A DNA stretch of 9,925 bases from NCBI GenBank assembly GCA_002293005.1, contig DBCJ01000093.1:1-9925 (forward strand), written 5' to 3'. The position numbers and the translations under genes are program-made. How positions within the stretch are numbered: position 1 is the stretch's first letter; each line of letters opens with the position of its first letter. The notes below the pieces were generated by a model that was given only the letters and a program-made list of their open reading frames with translations, was not told the origin of the DNA and did no database searches. This document shows positions 1-7,159 of this stretch, in pieces. Origin of the DNA: Ignavibacteria bacterium UBA961. Its GTDB lineage: Bacteria > Bacteroidota > Ignavibacteria > Kapaibacteriales > UBA961.

Positions 1-804
1 GAAGTTGCTTTGTCACTTAATCGCAAAGTCATGATTGTTGCTCCTCAAGGTATGCAATGGGCTTATGATGTTGTACAAAACATTGCAGATGGTCAAATGC
101 AAGAAGTGCAAGACTTCTACAATGCAATTGGTCTTTCCTATGACAAAACAAAAATCCGCTTCAGCGGTAATACTTTGAGCACTTTCAGTGTTCGTGGTGT
201 AACTGGTGATGTTATCGGAAACAGATTAAACAATGGCGCATTGATCAATTGCAATCAACAAGGTTCAATTGCAAATCAAAGCTATTCATTGTACACAGAT
301 GCTTTCACAATTTCAAATCCTGCCGTTGCAAAACCTGTATTGTACTATGACAATATCCAATCTGAACTTGCAACAGCTCGTATTGAATTGGATGGCAATC
401 GCATGGTATATTCTTCATTTGGTATTGAATCAATCGGAACTGCATCAGTTGGAAATGAATTTTTCAAGCGTTGCATTGATTGGCTCATGACAGGTACAGC
501 AGCATCAGCAGAAGATATCGCTGAAGGTTCAAATGAAGAACTTTCATTGGCAATCAATCCTAATCCAATGAGCGATATGGCGGTTGTTAATTATATAGTC
601 AATGGTCAAACAGAGAAATTTGTGACAATCACAGTTGTTGATGCTATGGGACGCGAAGTTGCTTCATTGTTCTCAGGCATGACACAACCAGGTTCACATG
701 CACTTTCATTCAATGCAGCTCAATTGCCTGCAGGTGCATATCGTATGATTACTCGCACAATGGGCGGTTCAGGCGTTCAATTGCCTTTGATGATCAATCG
801 CTAA
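1..804 (+). CDS. T9SS-sorted secreted protein, 3' part (first of three tandem paralogs)
   Basis: The reading frame is open from base 1 (Glu-Val-Ala precede the TTG at 10), so the gene starts upstream and 267 codons are visible; the TTG is not taken as the start. The visible part aligns with the C-terminal third of the two following proteins. It opens with the beta strand NRKVMIVAPQG, matching GKKVFIAGG and GKKVFIASE in the paralogs, and contains the block NRMVYSSFGIES followed by CIDWLM. This pattern resembles the end of GATase1-like (Rossmann) domains in secreted Bacteroidota proteins (inference). From about base 541 a T9SS type A sorting domain begins (INPNP, then VVDAMGREV, LPAGAYRM, ending in MINR). 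The product is therefore probably exported and either released or attached to the cell surface. The molecular function is unknown. An intrinsic terminator follows 20 nt after the stop. The N-terminal Omp28/CxxC domain expected from the paralogs cannot be checked here. Confidence 0.85.
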   Translation, partial: EVALSLNRKVMIVAPQGMQWAYDVVQNIADGQMQEVQDFYNAIGLSYDKTKIRFSGNTLSTFSVRGVTGDVIGNRLNNGALINCNQQGSIANQSYSLYTDAFTISNPAVAKPVLYYDNIQSELATARIELDGNRMVYSSFGIESIGTASVGNEFFKRCIDWLMTGTAASAEDIAEGSNEELSLAINPNPMSDMAVVNYIVNGQTEKFVTITVVDAMGREVASLFSGMTQPGSHALSFNAAQLPAGAYRMITRTMGGSGVQLPLMINR

Positions 805-824
805 TACAGCTTAGAGATTATTTG

Positions 825-862
825 ATGGGATGATCCATATTGGGTCATCCCATTTTTTTTTT
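825..862 (+). terminator. Rho-independent terminator
   Basis: Bases 825-836 (ATGGGATGATCC) pair with 842-853 (GGGTCATCCCAT) in a 12-bp stem with one G-U pair and a 5-nt loop (ATATT). The stem runs directly into a ten-T tract (853-862). It lies just after the first T9SS gene and ends its transcript. Confidence 0.92.
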
Positions 863-870
863 ATAGTTTA
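839..870 (+). promoter_or_regulatory. Possible Bacteroidota-type promoter for the second T9SS gene
   Basis: TATAGTTTA (862-870) resembles the Bacteroidota -7 box TAnnTTTG but has one extra spacer base and a final A. An ATTG at 839-842, inside the terminator, could act as the -33 element with a 19-nt spacer. The same word follows the next terminator (3151-3159), 35-40 nt before the next ATG in both cases. The match is imperfect and the conservation may only reflect duplication. Confidence 0.22.
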
Positions 871-910
871 GAAGCAGTTAAATCACTTATTCAAGTAATG
901 GAGTTTATAA

Positions 911-3094
911 ATGAACAAGTTTCTACGAATTCTTGTACTGTCAACATTCCTGTCGGCCCTTACTTTGCCAAATTTGATGGCTCAGGGTCCTGTAAAGCGT
1001 GTATTTCTCGAGCAATTCACTGGTGCATGGTGCGGTTGGTGTGTGGATGGATCAGTAGTGATTGACAATCTTATGGCCCAATATCCCAACCAATTGATTG
1101 CAGTGAAAGTGCATCAAGGCGATGGAATGGAGATTCCTAAGGTTATGGCTGATACACTTCGCTCTTTCGTGGCAGGTTATCCGAGTGGTTCAATTGATCG
1201 TAAATTGTTTACCGGTCAGCAAACAGTTGGTGTAAGCCGCTCTCTTTGGTCAAACTTTGTTCGTCAACAAATGGCACTCGATGCGGAAGTTGGTGTTGAA
1301 ATCACAAATGTGAAATATGATGCGGCAACTCGCAAGATTACTGCTGATGTCACTGCAAATTTTGTGAAGTCAGTTTCCGGTGATGTCAGAATCAATATGA
1401 TCGTTGTTGAGGATAATGTGACCGGCACAGGTGCGGCATATGATCAGAAAAATTTCATTGCAAACAATCCAAGTTTTGTCGGACATCCATATTATGCTAA
1501 ACCTGCTACTATTACAGGATATAAGCATCGCTCAGTTGTCCGTTCATATGCAGGTGGCGTTTGGGGTGTAAGAGGAATCATTCCTGGTGTTGCACAAACA
1601 GGAACACCATATACTGCATCATTCAGCTATACATTACCTGCTTCCTATAAGCCTGAAAATATAACGCTTGTTGGTACAGTTCAGAAGTATGGAACAGCAT
1701 CAAATGCAAAGCAAATGCTCAATGCCAATGAGATTGGTTTGACCAAAGCAATTGTCAAGACCGAAACAACAGTGGAAAAACCTGCGATGTTAGTGGCTCA
1801 AGGAGCAAATGGCAGTACGCAAATCACTGTCAAAAATCTCACAGGTACAGCTTCCAATGTATCATTGAGCATCGATACAGAAAATTCATTGATGCCTGAA
1901 GGTTGGACTGCAAAAGTTGAGCCTTCATCAGTAAATCTTCCTGCAAATGGCACAGCAACAGCAAATGTTACTTTGACCACCGGGAACAATCAAGGTTATG
2001 CCATTATTTCAGTTGAAGCAATTCCTGAAGATGAAAATGTGATTGGTCGTGTCAGCAAAGGCAATGTATACAATATGACACCGGGCATGAAGTATGCTAT
2101 TTATGGTGCTCATCCACGCATGAATGATCACTATGGTCAACCACTTAAAAATCGTGGTGGTGATTTTGCTTCAAAATCAATTGATTTACCTTTGAATGCA
2201 GGCTTCATGGAAATGTATCCTGCAAGTTCTTTTGATGCAGCAATTATTGCTGTTCATTATGGATCAAGAGGTGCATTGGGTACAAATCCTGCGATTATTT
2301 CACAAGTCAGTTCAATGCTCGATGCCGGCAAAAAAGTATTCATCGCTGGTGGACTTGAAGCATTTAACGGTGCGAAGTCAACTTCAGCAACAACTGAAAC
2401 AAAAGCATTCTTCAATGATAAATTGGGTGTAAATGTTATTGACGATCCTGTTCTTCGCTTGCAAACAAATGCAAATGGTCAAATTACAGGTACAATTCCA
2501 TTCCAATTGACAGGTATCAAAGATGATGTCATTGGTGATGGAATCAATTATTTGGCAAATGATGTCACCAATTTCAATACAGATCCATTCATCTATTTCA
2601 CAGATGCACTTTCTTTAAATCCAGATAGCAAATCTGTTCCTTCATTGTATTTGGATGAGAATATTGACAATGTGGCCGGTATTCGCTGGCAAAATGGCGA
2701 AGGCAAGCTCGTAATGTATACATTCGATATGGATGGTATTTCTGATGATGAAATGAAAAATACATTGATGAGCAGAGCATATACATGGCTCTTTGGCTCT
2801 GCTTCTTCCGTTGATGAGCAGAATTCTGATCTTTCATTCATGGTTCAACCAAATCCATTCTCCGGTTCTGCAGCCGTTCATTTCACAGTGAATGATGCAA
2901 CAGAACAATCAGTGACTTTGAATCTTATTGATATGCTCGGCAGAGTTGTTCAAACCAGCGGATCTATCAAAATTGCTCAAGGCATGAATAGCTATGCATT
3001 ACAAAATGCAGGCTTGAATCCAGGTGCATATAGACTCACTTTGACCGGTTCAAATGGTTCCATGCGCTCAATTCCGGTAATGATCAATAGATAA
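911..3094 (+). CDS. Omp28/thioredoxin-like secreted protein with T9SS sorting domain (727 aa)
   Basis: A signal peptide is evident at residues 1-25 (basic MNKFLR, hydrophobic core, likely cleavage after NLMAQ). Residues 28-280 resemble Omp28-related outer-membrane proteins, with a thioredoxin-like start (VFLEQFTGAWCGWC) and an intact CxxC at C41/C44; disulfide exchange or a structural role is possible. Residues 290-390 look like an Ig-type beta sandwich (GWTAKVEPSSVNLPANGTA). YGAHPRMN at 398-405 opens a region of about 240 residues with Rossmann-like strands (FDAAIIAV, KKVFIAGG) and the block LVMYTFDMDGIS plus AYTWLFG, suggesting a GATase1-like fold (inference). Residues 646-727 form a T9SS type A sorting domain (QPNPF, IDMLGRVV, LNPGAYRL, final MINR). 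The ATG at 911 is preceded by GGAG at 900-903 with 7-nt spacing. It is probably a monocistronic surface or extracellular protein, between two terminators. The substrate is unknown. Confidence 0.93.
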   Translation: MNKFLRILVLSTFLSALTLPNLMAQGPVKRVFLEQFTGAWCGWCVDGSVVIDNLMAQYPNQLIAVKVHQGDGMEIPKVMADTLRSFVAGYPSGSIDRKLFTGQQTVGVSRSLWSNFVRQQMALDAEVGVEITNVKYDAATRKITADVTANFVKSVSGDVRINMIVVEDNVTGTGAAYDQKNFIANNPSFVGHPYYAKPATITGYKHRSVVRSYAGGVWGVRGIIPGVAQTGTPYTASFSYTLPASYKPENITLVGTVQKYGTASNAKQMLNANEIGLTKAIVKTETTVEKPAMLVAQGANGSTQITVKNLTGTASNVSLSIDTENSLMPEGWTAKVEPSSVNLPANGTATANVTLTTGNNQGYAIISVEAIPEDENVIGRVSKGNVYNMTPGMKYAIYGAHPRMNDHYGQPLKNRGGDFASKSIDLPLNAGFMEMYPASSFDAAIIAVHYGSRGALGTNPAIISQVSSMLDAGKKVFIAGGLEAFNGAKSTSATTETKAFFNDKLGVNVIDDPVLRLQTNANGQITGTIPFQLTGIKDDVIGDGINYLANDVTNFNTDPFIYFTDALSLNPDSKSVPSLYLDENIDNVAGIRWQNGEGKLVMYTFDMDGISDDEMKNTLMSRAYTWLFGSASSVDEQNSDLSFMVQPNPFSGSAAVHFTVNDATEQSVTLNLIDMLGRVVQTSGSIKIAQGMNSYALQNAGLNPGAYRLTLTGSNGSMRSIPVMINR

Positions 3095-3114
3095 TCATAA
3101 CCTGATGATATTCA

Positions 3115-3151
3115 ATGGGATTGCATATGGTTTGCAATCCCATTTTTTTTT
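3115..3151 (+). terminator. Rho-independent terminator
   Basis: Bases 3115-3125 (ATGGGATTGCA) pair perfectly with 3133-3143 (TGCAATCCCAT), with a 7-nt loop and a nine-T tract at 3143-3151. The outer stem sequence (ATGGGAT/ATCCCAT) and T tract match the terminator at 825-862, while the inner stem and loop differ. Confidence 0.92.
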
Positions 3152-3159
3152 ATAGTTTG
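3131..3159 (+). promoter_or_regulatory. Possible Bacteroidota-type promoter for the third T9SS gene
   Basis: TTTG at 3131-3134, in the terminator loop and stem, and TATAGTTTG at 3151-3159 resemble the -33 (TTTG) and -7 (TAnnTTTG) elements, with a 16-nt spacer. The -7 word has one base too many between TA and TTTG. The start codon is 35 nt downstream. This is weak evidence, helped only by the matching layout before the previous gene. Confidence 0.25.
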
Positions 3160-3193
3160 TGGCCGGTCTTACCCCTATTTATTTGGAGATTTT

Positions 3194-5359
3194 ATGAAAC
3201 GTGTCTGTACTAATGTAGTGTTCATGCTCTTTCTTGGCTTGGGATTAAGCGCTAATCTCATTGCTCAGCAGCCAATCAAGAGAGTATTGCTTGAACAATA
3301 TACCGGCGCATGGTGCGGATGGTGTGTTGATGGTAGCTTTGTGATGGATGAACTTATCAAGGAATTTCCTGATCAAGTGATTGGTGTCAAGGTGCATGCA
3401 GGCGATGATATGGAAATCAAAAAAGTATTTGATTCTCTGAAGTCAATGGTTCCATTTTATCCGAGTGGAAGCGTCGATCGCATGGTATTTCCCGGTGAAG
3501 CAACAGTTGGAACCGGTCGTGACAAATGGCGTGAGTATGTACTCAAGCAAATGACCAAAGGAAGTGATATCGATATCAAAGTTGTGAATGTATCTTATGA
3601 CAAAGCAACAAGAATCATGAAAGCAGATGTTGAAGCCACATTCGTGAAATCAATGAGTGGTGATTTACGCTTGAATCTCATGGTAATTGAAGATGATGTG
3701 ACAGGAACTGGTCAGGGATATGATCAAAGTAATTATCTAAGTGGCAATGCCTCATTTAAAGGTCATCCCTATTATGACAAGCCTTCGGTCATCAAAGGAT
3801 ATAATCATCGTTCGGTCGTGAGAGCATATCCTGCCGGAGTTTGGGGAATCAAAAACAGCATCCCCGCAATAACAAGCACCGGTGAAAAATATACAGCATC
3901 ATTTACTTATACTGTCCCTGAAGAATTCAATGCGGGAAATATCCTTTTGATCGGAGCTGTTCAAAAGCATGGCGTGAATGCCAATGCAAGAGAGATTTTG
4001 AATGCACATCAAGTTGGACTCATGAAATCACCTGCAGTTTTGGAAACAGTTGTTGCAGATAAATTCCAAACAGCCAATCCCGATGGAAATAGCAATTCAA
4101 GTATTTCCATAAAAAACAATAATGCAACTCCAGTGCAAGTATCCTATGAAATTGATGAAGCAGCATCAATTATCCCTCAAGGTTGGAAGGCTAGCGTATC
4201 AAAAGCTCAAGATAATATTGAACCAGGTGCATCTAGCAATATCTCCGTAACTCTCAATAGCAATGATGTTCCAGGATTTGCAAAGGTTATCGTGAATGCA
4301 GTGGTTTCAGGCGAGAATGTATTCACAAAATCAGTCAAAGCAAAAGTATATGCTTTGTCACCATCCATCAAGCATGTGGTCTATGGAGCACATCCAAGAA
4401 TGAATGCACTCTATATGCAAGATCTTGAAGTAATGCGTCCAAAATCAACAGCTATGATTCCAATGGATGCCGATGTTTTGGCAGGATATCCACCACAAAC
4501 ATTTGATATGGCTATTATTTCAGTGGATAATGAAAATGCAGGCATGATTGCAAATAATTCGGAATTCCTCAATAGCATCGGGACAATGTTGCAAAATGGA
4601 AAGAAAGTCTTCATCGCATCCGAACAAGAACTTTCATCCATCATAAAATCAAACAATGAACCGATGAAAACGCTTCTCGATCAAACTTTGGGAATTTCCG
4701 TAAAATCCGGTTCGCCCGTCAAGAGATTTGATCAAGACAAAAATTCCGGTGATATTCTCATGGCTTATCCAATTCAAATCAAAGGTCAAGCCGGTGATTA
4801 TATCGGTCGCGACATCAATGTCACACTGAATGAATACTTTGAAGATCCTACACTTACGCCATTTACTCGATTCACTGATGTATTCTCGATCAAACAAGGT
4901 AGCAGTGCTATGCCTGTATTCACTTATGATGCAGAACCATCAGACATCGGAGCAATTCGTTGGGAAAATGGATCATCCAGATTGGTGATATTTGGCTTCG
5001 GACTCGATGGATTGAGCAATCAAAACAAAAAATCTCAAATCATGTCAAGAACATATAATTGGCTTCTGCTTGGAGCATCTTCGGTGAATGAACAAAATGA
5101 AGCTTCCAATAGAGTTGTGCCAAATCCGGCTTCCGATATGGCATTCGTTGAATTTAATACCGAATCATCGATGCCTGTCACTATTTCAGTGATGGATGCT
5201 CTCGGAAGAACCATGACTTCATTCATCAAATCTGATATTTCCGCCGGAAAACAAAGTGCTGTGATTTCAACAGGACAATTCCCAATCGGGCAATATCAAG
5301 TAAAAATTGATGGTGCTTCAAAGCAATCAATCATGATCCCATTGGTTATCATTCGATAA
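3194..5359 (+). CDS. Omp28/thioredoxin-like secreted protein with T9SS sorting domain (721 aa)
   Basis: This is a full-length paralog of the preceding gene with the same domain order. Residues 1-25 are a signal peptide (MKRVCTNVV, hydrophobic core, NLIAQ). The Omp28-like domain carries CGWC at C41/C44 in an identical TGAWCGWCVDGS block. FYPSGSVDR, GHPYYDKP and NHRSVVRAY also match the paralog, so the N-terminal half is the best-conserved part. A beta-rich Ig-like stretch spans about 290-385, YGAHPRMN is at 397-404, and a Rossmann-like region (FDMAIISV, KKVFIASE, LVIFGFGLDGLS, TYNWLLLG) follows. The T9SS type A sorting domain occupies 642-721 (VPNPASDM, VMDALGRTM, FPIGQYQV) and ends LVIIR instead of MINR. 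The ATG is supported by GGAG at 3185-3188, 5 nt upstream. The protein is presumably exported across the outer membrane by T9SS; its partner or substrate cannot be inferred. Confidence 0.93.
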   Translation: MKRVCTNVVFMLFLGLGLSANLIAQQPIKRVLLEQYTGAWCGWCVDGSFVMDELIKEFPDQVIGVKVHAGDDMEIKKVFDSLKSMVPFYPSGSVDRMVFPGEATVGTGRDKWREYVLKQMTKGSDIDIKVVNVSYDKATRIMKADVEATFVKSMSGDLRLNLMVIEDDVTGTGQGYDQSNYLSGNASFKGHPYYDKPSVIKGYNHRSVVRAYPAGVWGIKNSIPAITSTGEKYTASFTYTVPEEFNAGNILLIGAVQKHGVNANAREILNAHQVGLMKSPAVLETVVADKFQTANPDGNSNSSISIKNNNATPVQVSYEIDEAASIIPQGWKASVSKAQDNIEPGASSNISVTLNSNDVPGFAKVIVNAVVSGENVFTKSVKAKVYALSPSIKHVVYGAHPRMNALYMQDLEVMRPKSTAMIPMDADVLAGYPPQTFDMAIISVDNENAGMIANNSEFLNSIGTMLQNGKKVFIASEQELSSIIKSNNEPMKTLLDQTLGISVKSGSPVKRFDQDKNSGDILMAYPIQIKGQAGDYIGRDINVTLNEYFEDPTLTPFTRFTDVFSIKQGSSAMPVFTYDAEPSDIGAIRWENGSSRLVIFGFGLDGLSNQNKKSQIMSRTYNWLLLGASSVNEQNEASNRVVPNPASDMAFVEFNTESSMPVTISVMDALGRTMTSFIKSDISAGKQSAVISTGQFPIGQYQVKIDGASKQSIMIPLVIIR

Positions 5360-5377
5360 AATTGCCATCTTCTATAG

Positions 5378-5416
5378 AAGCCGTCATATTACCCAATATG
5401 ACGGCTTTCTTGTTTT
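5378..5416 (+). terminator. Rho-independent terminator
   Basis: AAGCCGTCATATT (5378-5390) pairs perfectly over 13 bp with AATATGACGGCTT (5395-5407) around a 4-nt ACCC loop. A T-rich tail follows (TTTCTTGTTTT). It closes the T9SS array and separates it from nuoE. It is unrelated in sequence to the two upstream terminators. Confidence 0.9.
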
Positions 5417-5453
5417 GGGTGAATTCTGTCCTAAAAAAGTGCCCGATGTTTTG

Positions 5454-5461
5454 TATTTTTG
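5454..5461 (+). promoter_or_regulatory. Candidate -7 box upstream of nuoE
   Basis: TATTTTTG is an exact match to the Bacteroidota -7 consensus TAnnTTTG and lies 37 nt before the nuoE ATG, downstream of the terminator. No convincing TTTG -33 element is present at 17-23 nt upstream, so the call rests on one box and its position. Confidence 0.35.
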
Positions 5462-5498
5462 CCAAAACTGAACATCTTAGAATAAACTAGAAAACCGT

Positions 5499-5978
5499 AT
5501 GTCACAAGAGATTGCATTTACAAAGGAAGAGCTTGCCGAGATTGAAAGGCTGAAAGCTCAATATCCGGAATCCAAGGCGGCAATCATGCCTGTGCTTTGG
5601 ATGGCCCAGAAAAAATTTGGGTGGTTGTCCGAGGATGTCATGCGAATGGTCGGTGATGTCATGAATCTTCCTTTTGCACATGTGAAAGGAGTAGCCACAT
5701 TTTATACCATGTATTTCAAAAAGCCCATGGGCAAATTTCATGTACAGGTTTGCACCAATGTCTCTTGCATGCTCAGAGGCGGTGAGGAAATCTATCATGA
5801 ATTATGTGATAAATATGGTATCGGCCACAATGAAAGAACAGAAGACGGCAAGATTTCTCTAGAAGAAGTGGAGTGCATGGGAGCATGTGGTGGCGCGCCC
5901 ATGATTGCGATCAATGAAGATTATCATGAAAATGTCACGATGGCTGATGTTGAACGATTGATTGCAGGTCTCTCATAA
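5499..5978 (+). CDS. nuoE: NADH-quinone oxidoreductase subunit E (24-kDa [2Fe-2S] subunit)
   Basis: The 159-aa product has the full layout of the NuoE/24-kDa family: an N-terminal helical part (residues 8-75, with AIMPVLWMAQKKFGWL and VKGVATFYTMY) and a thioredoxin-like ferredoxin domain. The four [2Fe-2S] (N1a) ligands are intact: C85-x4-C90 (VCTNVSC) and C126-x3-C130 (ECMGAC). NuoE sits with NuoF and NuoG in the peripheral NADH-oxidising arm of complex I on the cytoplasmic side. The length is typical of a stand-alone subunit. Homologs also serve NAD-dependent hydrogenases and formate dehydrogenases (HndA-like), and no nuoF or nuoG is visible to settle this. The ATG at 5499 has only a weak purine-rich site upstream, as usual in this group. 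The stop lies 2 nt before the next start, implying co-transcription and translational coupling. Confidence 0.93.
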   Translation: MSQEIAFTKEELAEIERLKAQYPESKAAIMPVLWMAQKKFGWLSEDVMRMVGDVMNLPFAHVKGVATFYTMYFKKPMGKFHVQVCTNVSCMLRGGEEIYHELCDKYGIGHNERTEDGKISLEEVECMGACGGAPMIAINEDYHENVTMADVERLIAGLS

Positions 5979-5980
5979 TC

Positions 5981-6844
5981 ATGCTTGCAAAGAGTACACA
6001 TACATCATTCAAAATGGTACATGTTCTCTCTGTAATGACTCTGTTCTTTATCGTTCAAATCATTGCGAGTGATCTTGCTTACCAATTTACACTCATTCCC
6101 GACAAAGTTGTTCAGGGAAATGAATGGTGGCGTGTATTGACTCATGTCTTTGCAATTGATTCACCTTGGCTTGCTTTTCTTGGATTGCCGATTTATTATT
6201 GGTTGGGGAAAGAGACCGAACATTTGACCCAAGATGGTGTTTTTCCTATCGGTTTCTTGATCGGTGCCATTATCACCGGGCTTGTCTATGCAGTAATGCC
6301 TGTTGAATGTCCTCCACTTGGTGCAGGACTTTATGGCATGTTATATAGCGCATCTTTGGCGATGACTATGGTGAGATCACCCGCCATTACAGTACCGGCG
6401 CTCGCAAAATTGCGCATATCCATTATTTCAACATTGACAATCGGTTTTGGATTTGTCTTTCTTGGAATGTCGATGTTCATCGGCGACATGATGTATATGT
6501 ACAGCTATTCTTTGCAATCCGGATCAGGTATTATGATTGGGTTATTGACCGGTTTGATATGGTCGCATATTCGATTGGCAGGAAAGGAAGCTGAAGTGCC
6601 AAAACATGATTTCCCAACTTATGTTCCAATTGCAACGCAACCGATTCGTAAAGATGAAAAAGCTTTGATCAATATCATGATTGAACAAAGGGAAGTCATT
6701 CAGGAATCGCATCTCATAGATGAAGACACTGATGATGAATCTATTCTTAATATTATTTTAGAAAAAATTCATGATCAGCAATACGATAGTTTGACCGAGG
6801 GTGAGAAAGCATTCCTGGAACGCTATTCTCGATCATTGAAATAA
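5981..6844 (+). CDS. Rhomboid-like membrane protein lacking catalytic Ser/His (likely pseudoprotease)
   Basis: This 287-aa protein has about six membrane segments (near residues 13-31, 63-76, 88-107, 113-131, 146-168, 182-197) in rhomboid order. NEWWRVLTHVF (47-57) matches the L1 WR motif region after TM1. The TM4 active-site motif GxSG is replaced by GAGLYG (114-119), with no serine, and the TM6 catalytic His position reads SGSGIMIGLLTG (180-191). Both members of the Ser/His dyad therefore appear lost. A charged cytoplasmic tail follows; its end (SILNIILEKIHDQQYDSLTE, 254-273, then GEKAFLERYSRS) closely resembles the short C-terminal motif found on many Bacteroidota/Chlorobi rhomboids (DUF6576-like, from memory). 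A role in membrane-protein binding or trafficking, as for iRhoms, is inference. The start at 5981 lies 2 nt after nuoE; an internal ATG at 6014 would still keep TM1. Confidence 0.8.
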   Translation: MLAKSTHTSFKMVHVLSVMTLFFIVQIIASDLAYQFTLIPDKVVQGNEWWRVLTHVFAIDSPWLAFLGLPIYYWLGKETEHLTQDGVFPIGFLIGAIITGLVYAVMPVECPPLGAGLYGMLYSASLAMTMVRSPAITVPALAKLRISIISTLTIGFGFVFLGMSMFIGDMMYMYSYSLQSGSGIMIGLLTGLIWSHIRLAGKEAEVPKHDFPTYVPIATQPIRKDEKALINIMIEQREVIQESHLIDEDTDDESILNIILEKIHDQQYDSLTEGEKAFLERYSRSLK

Positions 6845-6863
6845 TAGCATATAGAGTTTGATA

Positions 6864-7145
6864 ATGTCAACACAAGTAAAGGTCACCATTGGTGGCAAAG
6901 AATTCACTTTGAGGGGCGATGATGAGCAAAAGCTTGTCCGAGCAGCCAAAGAAGTGGATGATCAAATTCGTGCTCTGCAATCAGGCATGATGGATCAATC
7001 AACACAAATGCAGGCAATTGTCGCAGCATTGAATCTGGCTGAACAAAAGATTTCTGCAGAAGAAACACTTGAAAAAGAATCATTATTGCTTTCATCTGAA
7101 TTGGAGAATATGGCAACATTTCTCCGAGAGCAATTGAAAAAGTAA
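6864..7145 (+). CDS. zapA: Cell division protein ZapA-like
   Basis: The 93-aa product begins with the ZapA beta-hairpin and helix pattern: VKVTIGGKEFTLRGDDEQKL, then a helix through VRAAKEVDDQIRAL (about 4-38). A long C-terminal helix (about 48-92, ending ENMATFLREQLKK) is suited to the ZapA coiled-coil dimer/tetramer. Length and layout are typical. ZapA binds and bundles FtsZ at mid-cell. I chose ATG 6864 over the in-frame TTG at 6858, because AGAG at 6853-6856 is correctly spaced and the family starts right at this point. The gene follows the rhomboid-like gene by 19 nt and precedes a structured RNA and rny. In Escherichia coli zapA also lies directly upstream of the 6S RNA gene, which supports the call for the next feature. 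Confidence 0.85.
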   Translation: MSTQVKVTIGGKEFTLRGDDEQKLVRAAKEVDDQIRALQSGMMDQSTQMQAIVAALNLAEQKISAEETLEKESLLLSSELENMATFLREQLKK

Positions 7146-7159
7146 TGACAAAGACAAAA

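Larger units (their letters stand above)
1..5359 (+). repeat. Tandem array of three paralogous T9SS genes
   Basis: Three consecutive same-strand genes (1-804 partial, 911-3094, 3194-5359) encode homologous proteins. The similarity is clear at protein level (identical TGAWCGWCVDG and YGAHPRMN blocks in the two full copies, matching C-terminal thirds in all three) but diverged at DNA level, so this is an old gene duplication and not a recent repeat. The intergenic regions share the terminator edges and the TATAGTTT word. Confidence 0.85.

Noticed and set aside
10..12. TTG as a start codon for the first protein.
   Set aside because: The frame is open to the window edge and homology with the paralogs requires several hundred more N-terminal residues upstream.
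911..5359. Recent direct DNA repeat or mobile element carrying the two large genes.
   Set aside because: Similarity is at protein level with heavily diverged codons, and no transposase, terminal inverted repeats or target duplications are visible.
5502..5798. Minus-strand ORF of 98 codons opposite nuoE.
   Set aside because: The opposite frame encodes a clear NuoE with all four cysteine ligands; the antisense frame has no family features.
6858..6860. TTG as an alternative zapA start.
   Set aside because: It adds only Met-Ile before the normal ATG at 6864, which has the better-placed purine-rich site.
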